A program made the translations under genes and the position numbers. Positions 28,250 to 39,195 of a stretch of 64,000 nucleotides of DNA are shown piece by piece (positions within the stretch are counted from its first letter, which is position 1; every line of letters starts with the position of its first letter). A model generated the notes under the pieces. It saw nothing but the letters and a program-made list of their open reading frames with translations. It was not told where the DNA came from and ran no database searches. Source of the DNA: Cylicocyclus nassatus (Eukaryota; Nematoda; Chromadorea; Rhabditida; Strongylidae); assembly GCA_958299035.1 (NCBI GenBank), contig CATQJL010000316.1, positions 44,885,585 through 44,949,584 on the forward strand, read 5' to 3'.

Positions 28250-29789
28250 AATGGCGAAGAGGATGAAGGCGGATCAAGCGGATCAAGCGGATTGAGTATG
28301 GCGCGTGCCATACTACAGTTTCGCACACCACAAATATGTAGTCATTCAGCGACACAACGAAGTCATTCGTTTATAGAAGATTCCCAGACGTATGCTTTGA
28401 GCTAAAAAAAAGTTACAAAAGCCACAAAATCTTATGTGTCATCCGACCAACAGAAAAATACTTCCCAAAGGTGAAATGGATAAAACTGACGAGATCATCA
28501 CGGATGTTATGAAGAGTAAAATTCATAACGAGCACTAGCGCGGGTCGAGCAGGAATGGGAGACCACTTGACGAGGACGATTGAGATTTTGAGCACCGTTT
28601 TGCAAAGCTGCTCAAGCCAGCCGTGTCAACGTCTCGTCACAAAGATACCTCAAACGCGGACGATTTTACACACCGTATTGAGTGCCGGGACGCCACTTAA
28701 TGGAGGGAGAAGTGTCATTTGAGAACTTATAGGTGAATGGTATAGGTCGTGCATAGTATATAAAAATTAAACCGTGAGCCATAAAGAGCTTGCGGTCTAA
28801 TCCGCGCTTACAGCTTTTTTGATTCGCAGTTGTCCGTTTTATTGCTTTGTATACCTGTTACTTTGCGAGCTCTTTGCTTCTTATCCGCCTAGGTAGCTTG
28901 CGATAGTCGCGCTATCTCTTCGTTTTGTGCCTTTACTAAGGTTTTTGGGGCGCTCAGGTTCTTCGCTGCCGTGCTATAGTGTAAGTTCTTTGGCCTTTTG
29001 ATCCAAGGCGTACATGAAAAGCCAGTTTTGAACCATCAATCGCACTCGTTTGTTCTTCATTTTTGTTGCGTGTTTCTGTTTTTTGTTGTTGTTTCGCCTT
29101 GTCTATAAAAACTAATTGTAACTTTGTAGTTTCAAGTCAGCTCGAATCGCGGTCGCCATTAACCACAATTTTTTCACTGTGCGCAGATGTAAAAAAATTG
29201 TTTTCTTTTTGTTCCAAAATTTTCAAAATGGCAGAACGCAATTTCTGTCGTTATGAATATTCAAAACTTGAGTGTGTCGAAAAATCAAATTACTCTCTTC
29301 ACATTATAACAAACACAAAACGAAGTTTGGATGTAAGATTTTTTTGCGGAACTTTCGGATATTTAGCCATATTGGGCCAAAACAGCCATTCATTGATGGC
29401 AGAAAATTTTGAGCACTTGATATGCGATAGGAGTTTGAACCACTTTCTCTAGAGGAAAAAGGATGAACAACAAAACTTTTTGGCGAGATTTGCAAGAGAA
29501 AAAACGAAATTTTTAGCCAATTTAATGATTTGTATCCTTGCTACAGCTCAATCTTCTTCCTTACACAATAGGAAGTTTATGTAAACTCGTTCCCTAGGAA
29601 AAGATATAGTGGTTTTCTTTACCTACGCAAATGGAAAACGCTGTGAAATTTTTGAGTTGAATTAGCGTTGTAAATTTGCTACTACGTGAATCGCGAGCGA
29701 AGGAGACAAGAATAAATATATTTGATAACCTAGACCTCGTAATTCACACAAAAAGTGATTTGAATCTGACTAATTTTCCCTAGTCTCTT
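28250..29789. other. Stretch with no recognisable gene
   Basis: About 1.5 kb. It opens with a short GCGGATCAA triplication (about 28268-28292). ORFs such as 29063-29452 (129 codons) look like chance AT-rich reading and have no domain pattern. No repeat ends seen. Confidence 0.35.
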
Positions 29790-30250
29790 TTCCGATCTAA
29801 GATATTGGGAGCGGAAAATGGAATGCTTTTATGCTTTTGCACAGGCTTTGGTCCATCTCAAATTTTAAACCAAAATCGAGAAAGTTTCGGATGCCCAGAA
29901 AACCGAAAATTTTTTATCTTCGTTCAAAAAAATCCTACAGACCTCTAACTCGCTCAAGCATATACATTCAACATCAGACATTCATATGTGCTGTTGCTGT
30001 ATTTTTTTATCATCTAGAAATCAAGAAACCGAATATTTATATGTTTTTACCAAAGTGATGCTGTGCTGTTCTTACACTAGCAGTTGTGTACTACAAGCCC
30101 TTAGAAGTACTACCGTAGATTTTTAGCTCTCTATAAGCTCTGGTTTCCGAGAAATGTTGATTTAAGCGTGAAAAACCCGAGTGAAGAAAGCTAAAGTTGA
30201 TATTTCTTGTGAACCAGAGCATATAAAGAGCAAAATGCCCATAACTCGCT
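29790..30250. repeat. Endless relic of the 59740-60685 mariner-type family
   Basis: Shares ordered blocks with 59820-60200: CATCTCA...TTTTAAACCAAAA, a TACA(G/A)ACC...CATCAGACATT block, AGAAATCAAGAAA, and GTACTACAAGCCC(T)TAGAAGT. No terminal repeats remain on either side. It is a half element without ends. Confidence 0.55.
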
Positions 30251-30326
30251 TGGTGTTGCTCGACAGTTAGGAATAGCATATTTGCAATCAGCGTTTAAAG
30301 CTGATTTAAAACGTATATGTCCCTTG

Positions 30327-30436
30327 TCAAAAAGCAGAGCTGAGTTAGGTAGTCTTCTCCACAAGCTTCAAGAAAAGAGAGCAAATCGAAAACTAGTAAA
30401 TAGAGGAAGGCTATCTAACTTAGCTCTGCTTTTTGA
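30327..30436. repeat. Short inverted repeat AAAAAGCAGAGCT
   Basis: GTCAAAAAGCAGAGCTGAGT and its complement at 30409-30436 match at about 25 of 27 positions, spacer about 55 bp. The spacer segment CTTCAAGAAAAGAG...AAAACTAGTAAA recurs just right of the neighbouring mariner, at 31535-31575. Confidence 0.6.
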
Positions 30437-30446
30437 CGAAGACATA

Positions 30447-31521
30447 CAGGGTGGTCCACATAAAATGTGACGCATAGAAGCTTTGCTAATACTCAATGAA
30501 ATTAAAAACTTCTGTTTCTATTTGAAAGACAAGAAGATTCCGTATAAGTCCTCATAGACTCCATCCAAGAAGTCCATCTTCGACTCTAACGACAGAATTT
30601 ATTCTGCTCGGAGAAATTTCCAAATTGCGCGCAATGGTTTTTGGCAGAAATTTCATCCCAGGCTCTCACTAGGTCTCCTTTAGCAAATCTAATGGTTTGG
30701 GTTTGGAAAAGGGGACCTTTTGCTTACAGATAGAAAGGCGGAGAATTTGTGGGTTTAAGAATGTTCGATTCGGAAGGCCAACATTGTCTGTTCGTATGTA
30801 GCAAATATGAAGTTTGATGGATTGCGAAAAAACCATTTTTTGGTCTATTTCATTCCAGGTTTTGAAGATATTCGTTTTCTCCATATTCTTTTGTCCCGTT
30901 GTGCTTGTTCCCGACTTCGGTTCTTACTAAAACATGGTCAAGCTTGAAGGTTTATTGAAGGCAGTCGCCGTGGCAACAAAAATCGCAATCATTCGAAATT
31001 TTGGAAAAAGCATTGAAAGCAAACTCTGAAGGCTGTGGCACTTTCTTGGATCACAGGAAATTCTATAGACGCTCTTGGGAATTGTTAGCATGACTAGATA
31101 CCAATTTACAGCGAAAAGAAGAAATTGAAGTTGTGTAAAATCCATCGTTTGGACACTGGAAAAAAAATGACGTTTGGCCCTCTTGCTCGCCCATCCTTGA
31201 ACCAACAAACACTCTTTTCTGTCAGCCTGAAAGGAAAAAGTCTGCTCTTCAAAACCCATGTCATTTGATGTAACAAAAAGAAACCCGGTGAGAGCATGGG
31301 AGCAAAAACCATTGCGCGCAAATCGAAGAATCTTTGGAAGAGGTTTGAAGGAGAAAAAACGATTTTAAAAAAAGCAGGGACAAAGATCTCGAACGTTAAT
31401 TTATAGTTCTTATACAGAATTCTCTTCTCTATCAGGTGGGGACAAAAGCTTCTGATTTCATTCAGTCCTTGCAAAGTTATAATATTTTTTTGTTGTGTCA
31501 CACTTCATATGGACCACCCTA
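30447..31521 (-). mobile_element. Decayed mariner-family transposon
   Basis: TA-flanked (30445-30446; 31522-31523). The inverted ends are CAGGGTGGTCCACATAAAAT at the left and a complementary GTCACACTTCATATGGACCA-type right end. 1075 bp is close to full mariner length, and minus-strand transposase remnants are readable. This is a former autonomous element rather than a MITE. Confidence 0.7.
30480..31500 (-). pseudogene. Mariner transposase remnant
   Basis: Read on the minus strand in shifting frames. A block WFKDGRARGPNVIFF with NFNFF (about 31190-31120) resembles the QDGAPAH...NFxFW segment around the second catalytic Asp of mariner transposases. KGDLVRAWDEIS (about 30684-30650) matches the C-terminal LxxAWDEIP-type motif. 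Stops and frameshifts separate the blocks, so it is inactive. The N-terminal DNA-binding part is not recognisable. Confidence 0.6.
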
Positions 31522-31523
31522 TA

Positions 31524-31952
31524 TACGTTCTGAATCAGCTTCAAGAAAAGAGCGCAAGTCGAAAACCAGTAAACATTCTTTGTTTATGCAAGTGTAAAAT
31601 AGAGGGCTTCCATCCACATCAACCCAGAGTCCGAGGTAAAAGTATAAAAGATATCCAACGATGTAATTTACACCAGTGCGTCACCTCTAATTCGCAGATG
31701 GTCAACGTTCTACTATCCACATGCCTTTCTGTAATCGTTCAGTGATGGCTTTGAAACTTAACGCATGCTGATCTTCACGAATAAGCAAAAAACTACTCAT
31801 TCCAAAAACCTTTTCATGTAAGAACGGTGATTTGAGAGAAAGAAATTTTGAACCAAAAATAAGTGCAAATTTAATCAGTTACCGAGTTATTATGGAATAC
31901 ATGCCATAAAGACAATGACCCCGCAAGTGAAATCTTTGAGCACTTTCTCTTC
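31524..31952. other. Stretch with no recognisable gene
   Basis: About 430 bp between the mariner and the piggyBac-type MITE. It holds the partner of a short direct repeat (31535-31575 with 30362-30402) that flanks the mariner region. Nothing else is identified. Confidence 0.4.
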
Positions 31953-31956
31953 TTAA

Positions 31957-32276
31957 CCCATTGACGGCGATGTGGACCACCGGTGGCCCACGCACTTTTT
32001 GCCGCCAGGGACGATGTGGACCACCGGTGGCCCACACACCTTGCAAAATCATATCCTTTCCAGGTCTAGTATTTTTTCCAGAGTTCACCATTTTTTCCAG
32101 TTCTTTGCACTCCTGGAACCTATAGACTTCGTCGTCCAAGAAGATGGCTGTAGTTGCTTACAAAACATTCTTACATTTCGTAAATAATCACAAAAATTTC
32201 CCGCGCCGCAAATGTTGTGCAAAATCGCGTCGTCCCACAGCGCCGCCACGCAAAATTAGGCGTCGTTGTCGATGGG
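31957..32276. mobile_element. piggyBac-type MITE, 320 bp
   Basis: Flanked by TTAA on both sides (31953-31956; 32277-32280). Ends CCCATTGACGGCGA and, complemented, CCCATCGACAACGA. TTAA duplication plus CCC start is diagnostic for piggyBac. Near the left end the unit GATGTGGACCACCGGTGGCC occurs twice (31969 and 32010), itself nearly palindromic and possibly a transposase-binding site. No transposase. Confidence 0.8.
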
Positions 32277-32424
32277 TTAAATGAAAAATTGACATGACAC
32301 ATCGACCATTTACGCAATTATGCTTTGGCGCCGATTTTGAGTGCAAATAGCTTTCTCGCTCACTCTTCAGGCTGGAGCCCATGGGGTGTGAGTTTCCTTA
32401 TTGAGAAAATCACACTTTACACCC

Positions 32425-32600
32425 CCTCCTTCCGTTCCCCCACCTCCTGTACCCTACTCTCGAAGCTTATCAAGCAAAACAGTCTTTTTTATTTCAAAAG
32501 GTTCCTAGTGCCCAAAATTTTTGAGTGTTCTTCGATCAAAGATATCCTCAAAAGCCTAATGAGGTGACCTGACCCTCCAACTTTTCTTAATTTGTCACTT
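32425..32600 (+). repeat. Dispersed repeat, copy 1
   Basis: From CCTTCCGTTCCCCCACCTCC through CTACTCTCGAAGCTTAT, TCTTCGATCAAAGATATCC and AATTTGTCACTTGTT. The same segment in the same orientation is at 43470-43665 with small indels. It holds no ORF of note. Confidence 0.75.
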
Positions 32601-32900
32601 GTTCTAGCATTATATTCTAGCACAATTTTACAACGTTTCCACTAACTTTGTAGAATTTAATGACTTTGAAAATGAGAGGTGATCCTTCAAAGATCACCAA
32701 AGGATCATAAAAAATAGTGAAAACCTGATTTTGTATGCAGTATCCCGGGAATCATTATGGACAGGTATCAGGGTATTACAGCCTTCATAACCCAGATAGA
32801 GAGAGAGTGAGAAAAATGAAAGTACTCAGGGGTATCCAGAGTAGAGATATGACGCGCCCCTTCTCAAATCCTATTCCCTTCCCGCGACTATAACGTGCGT
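32601..32900. repeat. Truncated relative of the 35160/54930 foldback family
   Basis: Shares with 35600-35760 and 56630-56870 the order ACTTTG(T)AGAATTTAAT-like block, AAAATGAGAGGTGATC, TAGTGAAAA(C/T)CT, CATTATG.ACAGGTAT, GAGATATGACGC and CCTTCCCGCGA. The right end (about 32890: CGTGCGTATGTGCC) is a worn version of the family end. Confidence 0.5.
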
Positions 32901-33784
32901 ATGTGCCTTTGCCTCTCATAATTTGCGGATACTATTTCGGGTACTATTTACAGTTTTTATTATCTGGGATCAATCCACTCAATGTAGGCGCTTGGGTGCT
33001 GCTAAGGCTGGTGGAAACCTGTACACCTAACCAGACTAACAGTTTATCTGTTATTCTTCTAAATGCAAATAAGGCACCACACAATGCGAAAGAAAACAAC
33101 AATGACACATGACCATTACACTAGGTACGGATGACTGGTTGGGTAGGCATCAGCCTGCGGTCGTGGAGGGGAAGCTCGGTTTGTCAGTCGGTATCCTCCT
33201 TCTAGCTCGATTTCTCGCGGCTTTGGACAATCAAAAACTATGATGGGGCGGTGATAAATGCAGTTCATTGAGCGGTTAACGATAATGCGAATGTTGTAGT
33301 GAGCGGGCGGCGATGCTGCAAAAATGGCTGAGCGGGCAGCGACGGGCTATCAGCGGGAAGCCATTATCTTCCTCGTGTCAGAAAATAAATGCAGAGCGCC
33401 ATTGTTGCAAAGACAGCCAAAAGGCAACGAGAAGGCAGCAACTTCGTCAAGCTGGCAGCGACCGAGAACGATAGAGAGGCAGGGTTACTGTGAGCTAGCT
33501 GCTAAGTACTATGGGACGGCAGCCTTGATTCGAAACGCTGTATTGTGGCTGTCAACTGGAACCACATCGTTGCCCTCTCGAGACCCTGTTGATGCGCATT
33601 AAGAACTTTAGATGTGCAGGCACGCAAGATTGGAAGTTTAATGCGCCATATTTTGGATTCATTGTTGCCTTATCTTCGTTTTTGTTGTATTATAACGTTA
33701 TGAAAATTTTACGCAATGTTACTCGCGCACTACTCTCTTTACTCGTCCTCCTAGATTGCAATTGTCCTGTTTTGTTTTGTACTA
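32901..33784. other. Stretch with no recognisable gene
   Basis: About 880 bp. A GC-richer section at 33250-33600 is rich in GCGGGCAGCGA-like units and opens a 92-codon ORF (33324-33602), but no motif is recognised. It may be an old element remnant. Confidence 0.35.
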
Positions 33785-34616
33785 TTAGGTTGTTGCATAA
33801 GTCCTGTTACACTTCAATTTCTTACGATAATAAGTTGTGAACTTCGTAAATTTTAGGGCTCCAGGGGTAACTTTTGATGGAGCAAAACAAGCTCTACAAG
33901 ATAGCCTGCAAAAGTTTGCACCGGCTCTGGCCCACCGTAAGTTAATATTCCGAATGTGAGTTGCACTGAAGGCTTGAAAATTAGGAAAAAATTCATATTT
34001 TCCTTCAAAACAATCCTTCGCATCTCCAACTTGTTCACGCAGATTGCATACCACATCAGACACTTATATGTAACGTTGCCGTATTTTTTCTCAGCCAGAA
34101 ATTAAAAGAAGAAAATTTTTTTGTTTTTACAAAAATGGAGCTATGCTGTTTCTAGCTATTCATGTAGCTGTATACTACAAGCCCTTAGAAGTGTGACCGT
34201 AAAAGTTCGGCTTTCCAGAAGCTCTAGTTGGGAAAAAACCGAATTTAGCACTTTTCACTCGGGTGTTTGATGCTAAAGTAGGTAGTTCTCGAAAATTAGG
34301 GTTTGGGAAAGCTTAAAATTTACGGCTACATCTTATGGGCTTGTAGTATGCAGCTACATGAATAGAAACGGCATATCCTCGTTTTTGTAAAAACAAGAAA
34401 ATTTTCCTTTTCTCGATTTTCAGATGAAGAATAAATACAGCGAAAGCATATGAGTGTCTGATATAATGTGCAATTGCTATGAACAAGTTGGAGATTCGTA
34501 GGATTCTTTTTGAACAAAGATATAAATTTTTTGCGATTTTTTGAGTCTTCAGTAGACTCAGTTTTATATGTGAGAATTTGAAATTTCGAAATCCGCGACG
34601 CTGGCGCTTCACATTA
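33785..34616 (+). mobile_element. Mariner-type element, right end lost
   Basis: Begins after TA with TTAGGTTGTTGCATAAGTCC. The interior shares CTCTACAAGATAG, AGCAAAACAAGC, CATCAGACACT and GTATACTACAAGCCCTTAG with the 59740-60685 element and folds back on itself around 34200-34340. No complementary right end is found before the hairpin at 34617. Confidence 0.55.
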
Positions 34617-34680
34617 TATGTTTCAGAGCAGAGATGTTTTCGACGCAGTTGCGTCGAAAACATCTCTGCTCTAAAACATA
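34617..34680. repeat. 31-bp near-perfect palindrome
   Basis: The arms TATGTTTCAGAGCAGAGATG... and complement pair over 31 bp with one mismatch and a 2-base centre. It would extrude as a cruciform, or fold tightly in RNA. It lies at the junction between two partial mariner-type elements. Confidence 0.85.
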
Positions 34681-34706
34681 TAAGCAAAAGACAATCCACT
34701 TTACAA

Positions 34707-34945
34707 TAGGTTGGTGCAAGAATTTTGTGAGTTTTTTTTGGAATAAGCCGAAGATACCGTGAAGTCAAGACAAGCAAACACTTCAACTTTTATCCAATGC
34801 AAATTTTTCTCTCTTTTTAACTACCTCCTTGCTCGCTTGGTTGAGAAACTATTGAGATAATCGCTGAAGATTGCAATCCATTCGTATTCACCATGTCTAT
34901 CTTCCTCTAATTCTTACTTTCAAAATTCTTATCTAAAAAGGAAAG
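34707..34945 (+). mobile_element. Left part of a 36564-type mariner MITE
   Basis: AGGTTGGTGCAAGAATTTTG, then GATTGCAATCCATTCG, TTCACCATGTC and ATTCTTACTTTCAAAATTCT in the order of 36564-36790. The right half is missing. Confidence 0.55.
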
Positions 34946-35768
34946 CATGTTTAGTCAAAGTGGCCTTCGTAGACAAGATGTAAACCATATTGGGGAGCAT
35001 AAAACGCTGTTTCAAATCTAAGCTCCTAGTCCGCGGACGTTTGTAGACGGGACTGATGAGCTTTATTCGGAGCAAAAAACTTAATCTGTGAATGTACTAA
35101 GATAAGAGTTTTTTGAAGTTCTTGAATGAAGCAACTATGTGCGACATATTTCTGTCTAAAGCCCGTATGCACGTACATCCCCGCTGGAAAGGGAATCTGA
35201 GAGAGGATGCGTCTTATCTCGCTACTCTACTTATCTTTCTTCTTCCTTTTTTATCTTGCTTATGAAAGTTCTCATACCCTTATACCTGCGCATAATGAAT
35301 GCCAGATTACTGGCGTGATGATCCTCTGGAGATCCCCAGGGGATCACCTCTTAATTTCAACGCCATTTATCTCCCTGAAACTCAATGAAACGCTATAAAA
35401 TTGTACTGTGGATATACTACGGCGCTGCCAAAGGTGATTATAGTAGAAATAAGTCAAGTCTTGGGATATCGAAGTTTTCGGTAATTCCTAATCCCCCTCG
35501 CGAGCCAGGGATCATCAAAAAAATCACAATCTTGGGATTCTATTTTTTCTGTCGAAAATATGCTTAGCATGCCGTAATATATCTTCAGTACAACTTTACA
35601 GCTTTTTCATTGAATTCTCAGGAATATAAATTACTTTGAAAATAAGAGGTGATTTCCAGAGGATCCCCTAGGGATCCCCAGGGGATGACACAAATAGTGA
35701 AAATCTAATCAATCACGCCAGTAGCCTGGCATCCATTATGCGCAGGTATAAGTATATGAAAAATTCTA

Positions 35769-36532
35769 TTAGGTTGGCACATAAGTTTTGCAACTTTTCC
35801 CTCAACTTTTCTCTTATTTGATGTACTAATCTCGTTTTGCGGCACCATGTAAACCGTGATGCAATCTACAAGTTCGTGCGAGTTGTTTGATTTTTGATGA
35901 CGTAGTACAAAAATCTAAGCATTTTTTGAAAACTGCTGAAAATCGAGGTTTCACGGTTTTTTGGCAAACATGAAGCCCTACGAAACTTGAATTAAACATA
36001 TCAAAAAGCAATTATAGGCAACATGTAGCTGGAAGTGAACACATTAGAACTAGTAAGAAAGAGCTGAGATCTAAACACAAATCAAGGTGGGGCGCCTTTG
36101 AGAAGTTCAACAAGTTAAGCGTCAAGTTTTGAAGGCAATTTATCAATAATCAAGCTGCAAAAAGTCAGAATTCGCTACAGTCTTGCACTGTAGTGTAATC
36201 CTATACGGTGAACACGAATATCATATTCATTTGTCGCTAAAATGAAATTCATTTTCTGATCTTACAAACGAGGCCTTTTCATGCGAAACGGATCTCATTT
36301 CTGTGATTAGCATGTAGAATAAGCCCTATAGGTCAAGTTTCAGCAAAATCTGATGCATTCTAGAATTTTTTCCGCAGTACCGTAAACCTACCGTAATCCT
36401 TACATAAGATGGTAAAATTCGGCAAAAATGTGTGCATTAGAAGCTTACATCATAATCCTTATCTTACCAAAAGCGCTACTTTCAAAGAGATAAAAGTTTT
36501 ATAAAAAGTTGCATTACTTATGTGCAATCTAA
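35769..36532. mobile_element. Mariner-type MITE nested in the foldback
   Basis: TA duplications at 35767-35768 and 36533-36534. Left end TTAGGTTGGCACATAAGTTT; right end complementary to TTAGATTGCACATAAGTAAT. 764 bp, no transposase. Confidence 0.75.
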
Positions 36533-36563
36533 TATAAGCAAGACAGAGAAAGAAGAAGAAATA

Positions 36564-37584
36564 TTAGGTCGGTGCAAAAGTTTTGTCAGTTTTTTCAATC
36601 CATCGGCAATCACGCTAGAATGAAGATAAACAAAGTCTCATAATGTATCCGATGCAGAATTTCTCCCTCTTTCTAGCTGCTGAATTCTTATTGTGTTTCG
36701 TTGTGAGAGCGACGAAATATTTGCTGCAAATTACAACCACTCGCTTTTACCATGTCCAACTTTCGCTAGTTTTCAAAATTTTTGTATGAGACTTTCGAAA
36801 GAGCACTTATAACCAGCAGATAGAACAAACCTTTTGCTAACAGAAGCATTTTTTTTAGCTTTACAGCTTGTCTTTGAGAATTTCTGCGATTTATTTTTTG
36901 AAGTGACCAAATTTTACAATTATCCTATTTCAACTTCGTAGAACATAAAATGTTGAACATTTCAGTTACCATTCGATGCAGAATTTTCTACTCTTTCTAA
37001 CACTTGTCTTTCTTTGCCGAAGTAGGCAAAATCTGTGGGGGAAATCGCAGTATTTCTCAATTTCAGGAGTGCGCACTGACGTAAGCTATGTTTCAAAATC
37101 TTCATAATTTTAAGCGAAAATCGCTCATTTACTTTGTAATGGTAGCGGTAGTAATAATCATATGTTGAAATCTCAGTTTTCTTGGGGTTTTGCAGTGTTT
37201 GGTGCAATAACAGATCATGCTATTTTGCCAAAACACAAGACTTTTAGAAAATTAGTTAGCAAAAATCTGAAAAAGCAGCAGAAAAAAAGAAAAAAAATTG
37301 CATAAGTTGGCAAAAGGTTTGTCCTATCTGCTAGTTATTAGGGCTCCTTCGAAAGTCTCATACAAAAATTTTGAAAATTAGCGAAAATTGGACATGGTAA
37401 AAACGAGTGGTTGTAATTTGCAGCAAATATTTCGTCACTCTCACAACGAAACACAATGTGAGTTTAGCAGCTGGAAAGAGGGAGAAATTCTGCATCGGAT
37501 ACATTTTGAAGACTTTGTTTATCTTCATTCTAGCGTGATTGCCCATGGATTGAAAAAACTGACAAAACTTTTGCATCGACCTAA
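36564..37584. mobile_element. Mariner-type MITE (about 1.0 kb) nested in the foldback
   Basis: TA at 36562-36563 and 37585-37586. Ends TTAGGTCGGTGCAAAAGTTT with a long complementary right end (inverted match extends over 200 bp, through AATCCATGGGCAATCACGC). Partial relatives lie at 34707-34945, 46134-46210 and 61520-61806. No transposase ORF. Confidence 0.8.
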
Positions 37585-37879
37585 TACATAGATCAGCGAG
37601 ATGTGACGCATCCCGTCTTAGATCCCCTCCTCTCAACCAGCGCGGATGTACGTGCATACGGGCCTAAGAGCATTTATCAATTAAAATCCCTTGATAACTA
37701 TCAGTGCTCCATGAGAGCGCTACAAAAACCATCACGATAATTTTTGTCCTACTTGCACATGTGTTTTCTCTTCAGACAGCTCTTGGGTACAGAAAAAAAC
37801 GTCTTCGCAGATAAGAAAGGGATTTGGAACCAGTTTTCACGCTTTACAGTATGGTTTACATTTTATCTTCAAATGAAAA

Positions 37880-38935
37880 TCTCACAAGGTAAAGACCCTC
37901 GGTCGAAGTGGGGTTCCCACACGTGATGCATATCATTGTGCTAGTCTTGAGGCAGTAATAACAAATCCGTGTTTTTTAGCTGCTCAATGATGCGCAAATT
38001 TCAGCTGTGGAGGGGTGGCCGAGCAGATAGCCGTGGAGACTATGAAGGAAATTGTAAACAGTTCGGAATACTTGTGTTCCAAACATTCTTCTATTTTGTA
38101 GATTGTAATGTTTAATATATTAGGTTGGCCCGAAAGTTCTTTCGCACCAAATTCAAAAATTCATAACTTCTGATTTTTCCAACCGATTTGACTACTTTTA
38201 TTTTTGTGTGAAAGAGCAAGTCATGCGCTTCATAATGGCATCTTAGCTGCTTGCTAATGATCATCTGTTTCATAGATACGAGCGATAGAAGAAAATTGGT
38301 CAAAATTTGAATTTTCTGTGTAGGGTCATAAAAAATCGGAAACTTGCAAGAAAAATCGGAGCAGTCAGTATTGTAGGTCCTTTTACCAGCTCTTTCTAAT
38401 GGTGCAAAGTTTGCGTCGATTGAGCGTCTCTACCAAAAGTTATGATTTTCCTGAAAAATGCCAAAATAAATCAAAATCGCCCTTTTGTATTGCTTGCTCG
38501 AAAATCATAACTTTTGATAGAGACGCTCGCTCAAAGCTCAAAAATCGGAAGTTATGTTTGAAAATCGTGCGCAAGAACTTTTGCACCAACCTAATATATT
38601 CTTAGGGGTCCCTAAGGCAAAGAAACACGCGGCACCAGCACCATAATTTGCAAAAATGCAAGAATGTTTGCAACATAAGTATTCCGAACGTTTTACCACT
38701 TCCTCTATAATCTCCGCAGCTATCCACTCCAACCCAACCACAGTCGACATTTCTTGGCGCCGTCAACTTAAGCGATTCGTGGTCATCCTGGGGAAACCAT
38801 CACTCGTAACTTTTCCCAGAAGATTATTGAGCAGCTAAGGAACACGGATTTGGCATTAGTATCCCAAGACCAGCACAATGATATGCATCAAGTGTGGGAA
38901 CCCACTTCGACGAGGGTCCTTCCCTTAACAGATAA
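37880..38935. repeat. Foldback element interrupted by a MITE
   Basis: 37880-38100 is complementary to about 38600-38935: shared blocks CCCTCG(G)TCGAAGTGGG, GATGCATATCATTGTGCT, GTGTTTTTTAGCTGCTCAAT-like and GGAATACTTGTGTT. The MITE 38120-38594 sits in the loop. The outer ends lack a clear target duplication. Confidence 0.6.
38120..38594. mobile_element. Mariner-type MITE, 475 bp
   Basis: TA at 38118-38119 and 38595-38596. Left end TTAGGTTGGCCCGAAAGTTC; right end complementary to TTAGGTTGGTGCAAAAGTTC. The interior is palindromic around AAAGTTATGATTTTC units and related to 59010-59737. Confidence 0.75.
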
Positions 38936-39195
38936 TCGCGAGAGGTAGACGGCCATGCGATTTATGGTCAGGCGGTCACCGGAAAAATATTTCGTTGATT
39001 TCTTGCGGTCTGTTACAGATATTTGGAAGATTGTTGACCAAAATCTAGACGAATGCTCAAGGAACATTTGCGGTTTTTTTATAGATTAGTTGCGGCGCAG
39101 TGGCAGCATTCTCGCGGACCTTCCGCGAGAATATGCAAACTTATTAAGGGCCGCACGGTCCTTTGTGAAAGACCAGCCCGTAGGTATTTCGCTAA

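Larger units (their letters stand above)
35160..37664. mobile_element. TAA-flanked foldback element with two nested MITEs
   Basis: TAA at 35157-35159 and 37665-37667. Ends AGCCCGTATGCACGTACATC and its complement ending CGTGCATACGGGCC. The host element proper is 35160-35768 plus 37587-37664. It contains an internal palindrome (35275-35320 with 35712-35758: ACCTGCGCATAATG/CATTATGCGCAGGT) and GGATCCCCAGGGGATC-type units. Two TA-targeting MITEs inserted into it. PIF/Harbinger assignment rests on the 3-bp TAA duplication and GC-rich ends only. Confidence 0.65.

Noticed and set aside
29063..29452. 129-codon ORF as a host exon
   Set aside because: Low-complexity Phe/Ser/Leu composition, no splice-site frame or recognised domain.
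38011..38075. tRNA-like promoter or SINE (GTGGCCGAGCAG then GTTCGG)
   Set aside because: Box A resembles a tRNA-Ser/Leu, but box B does not fit and the mirrored arm lacks both. No cloverleaf can be drawn.
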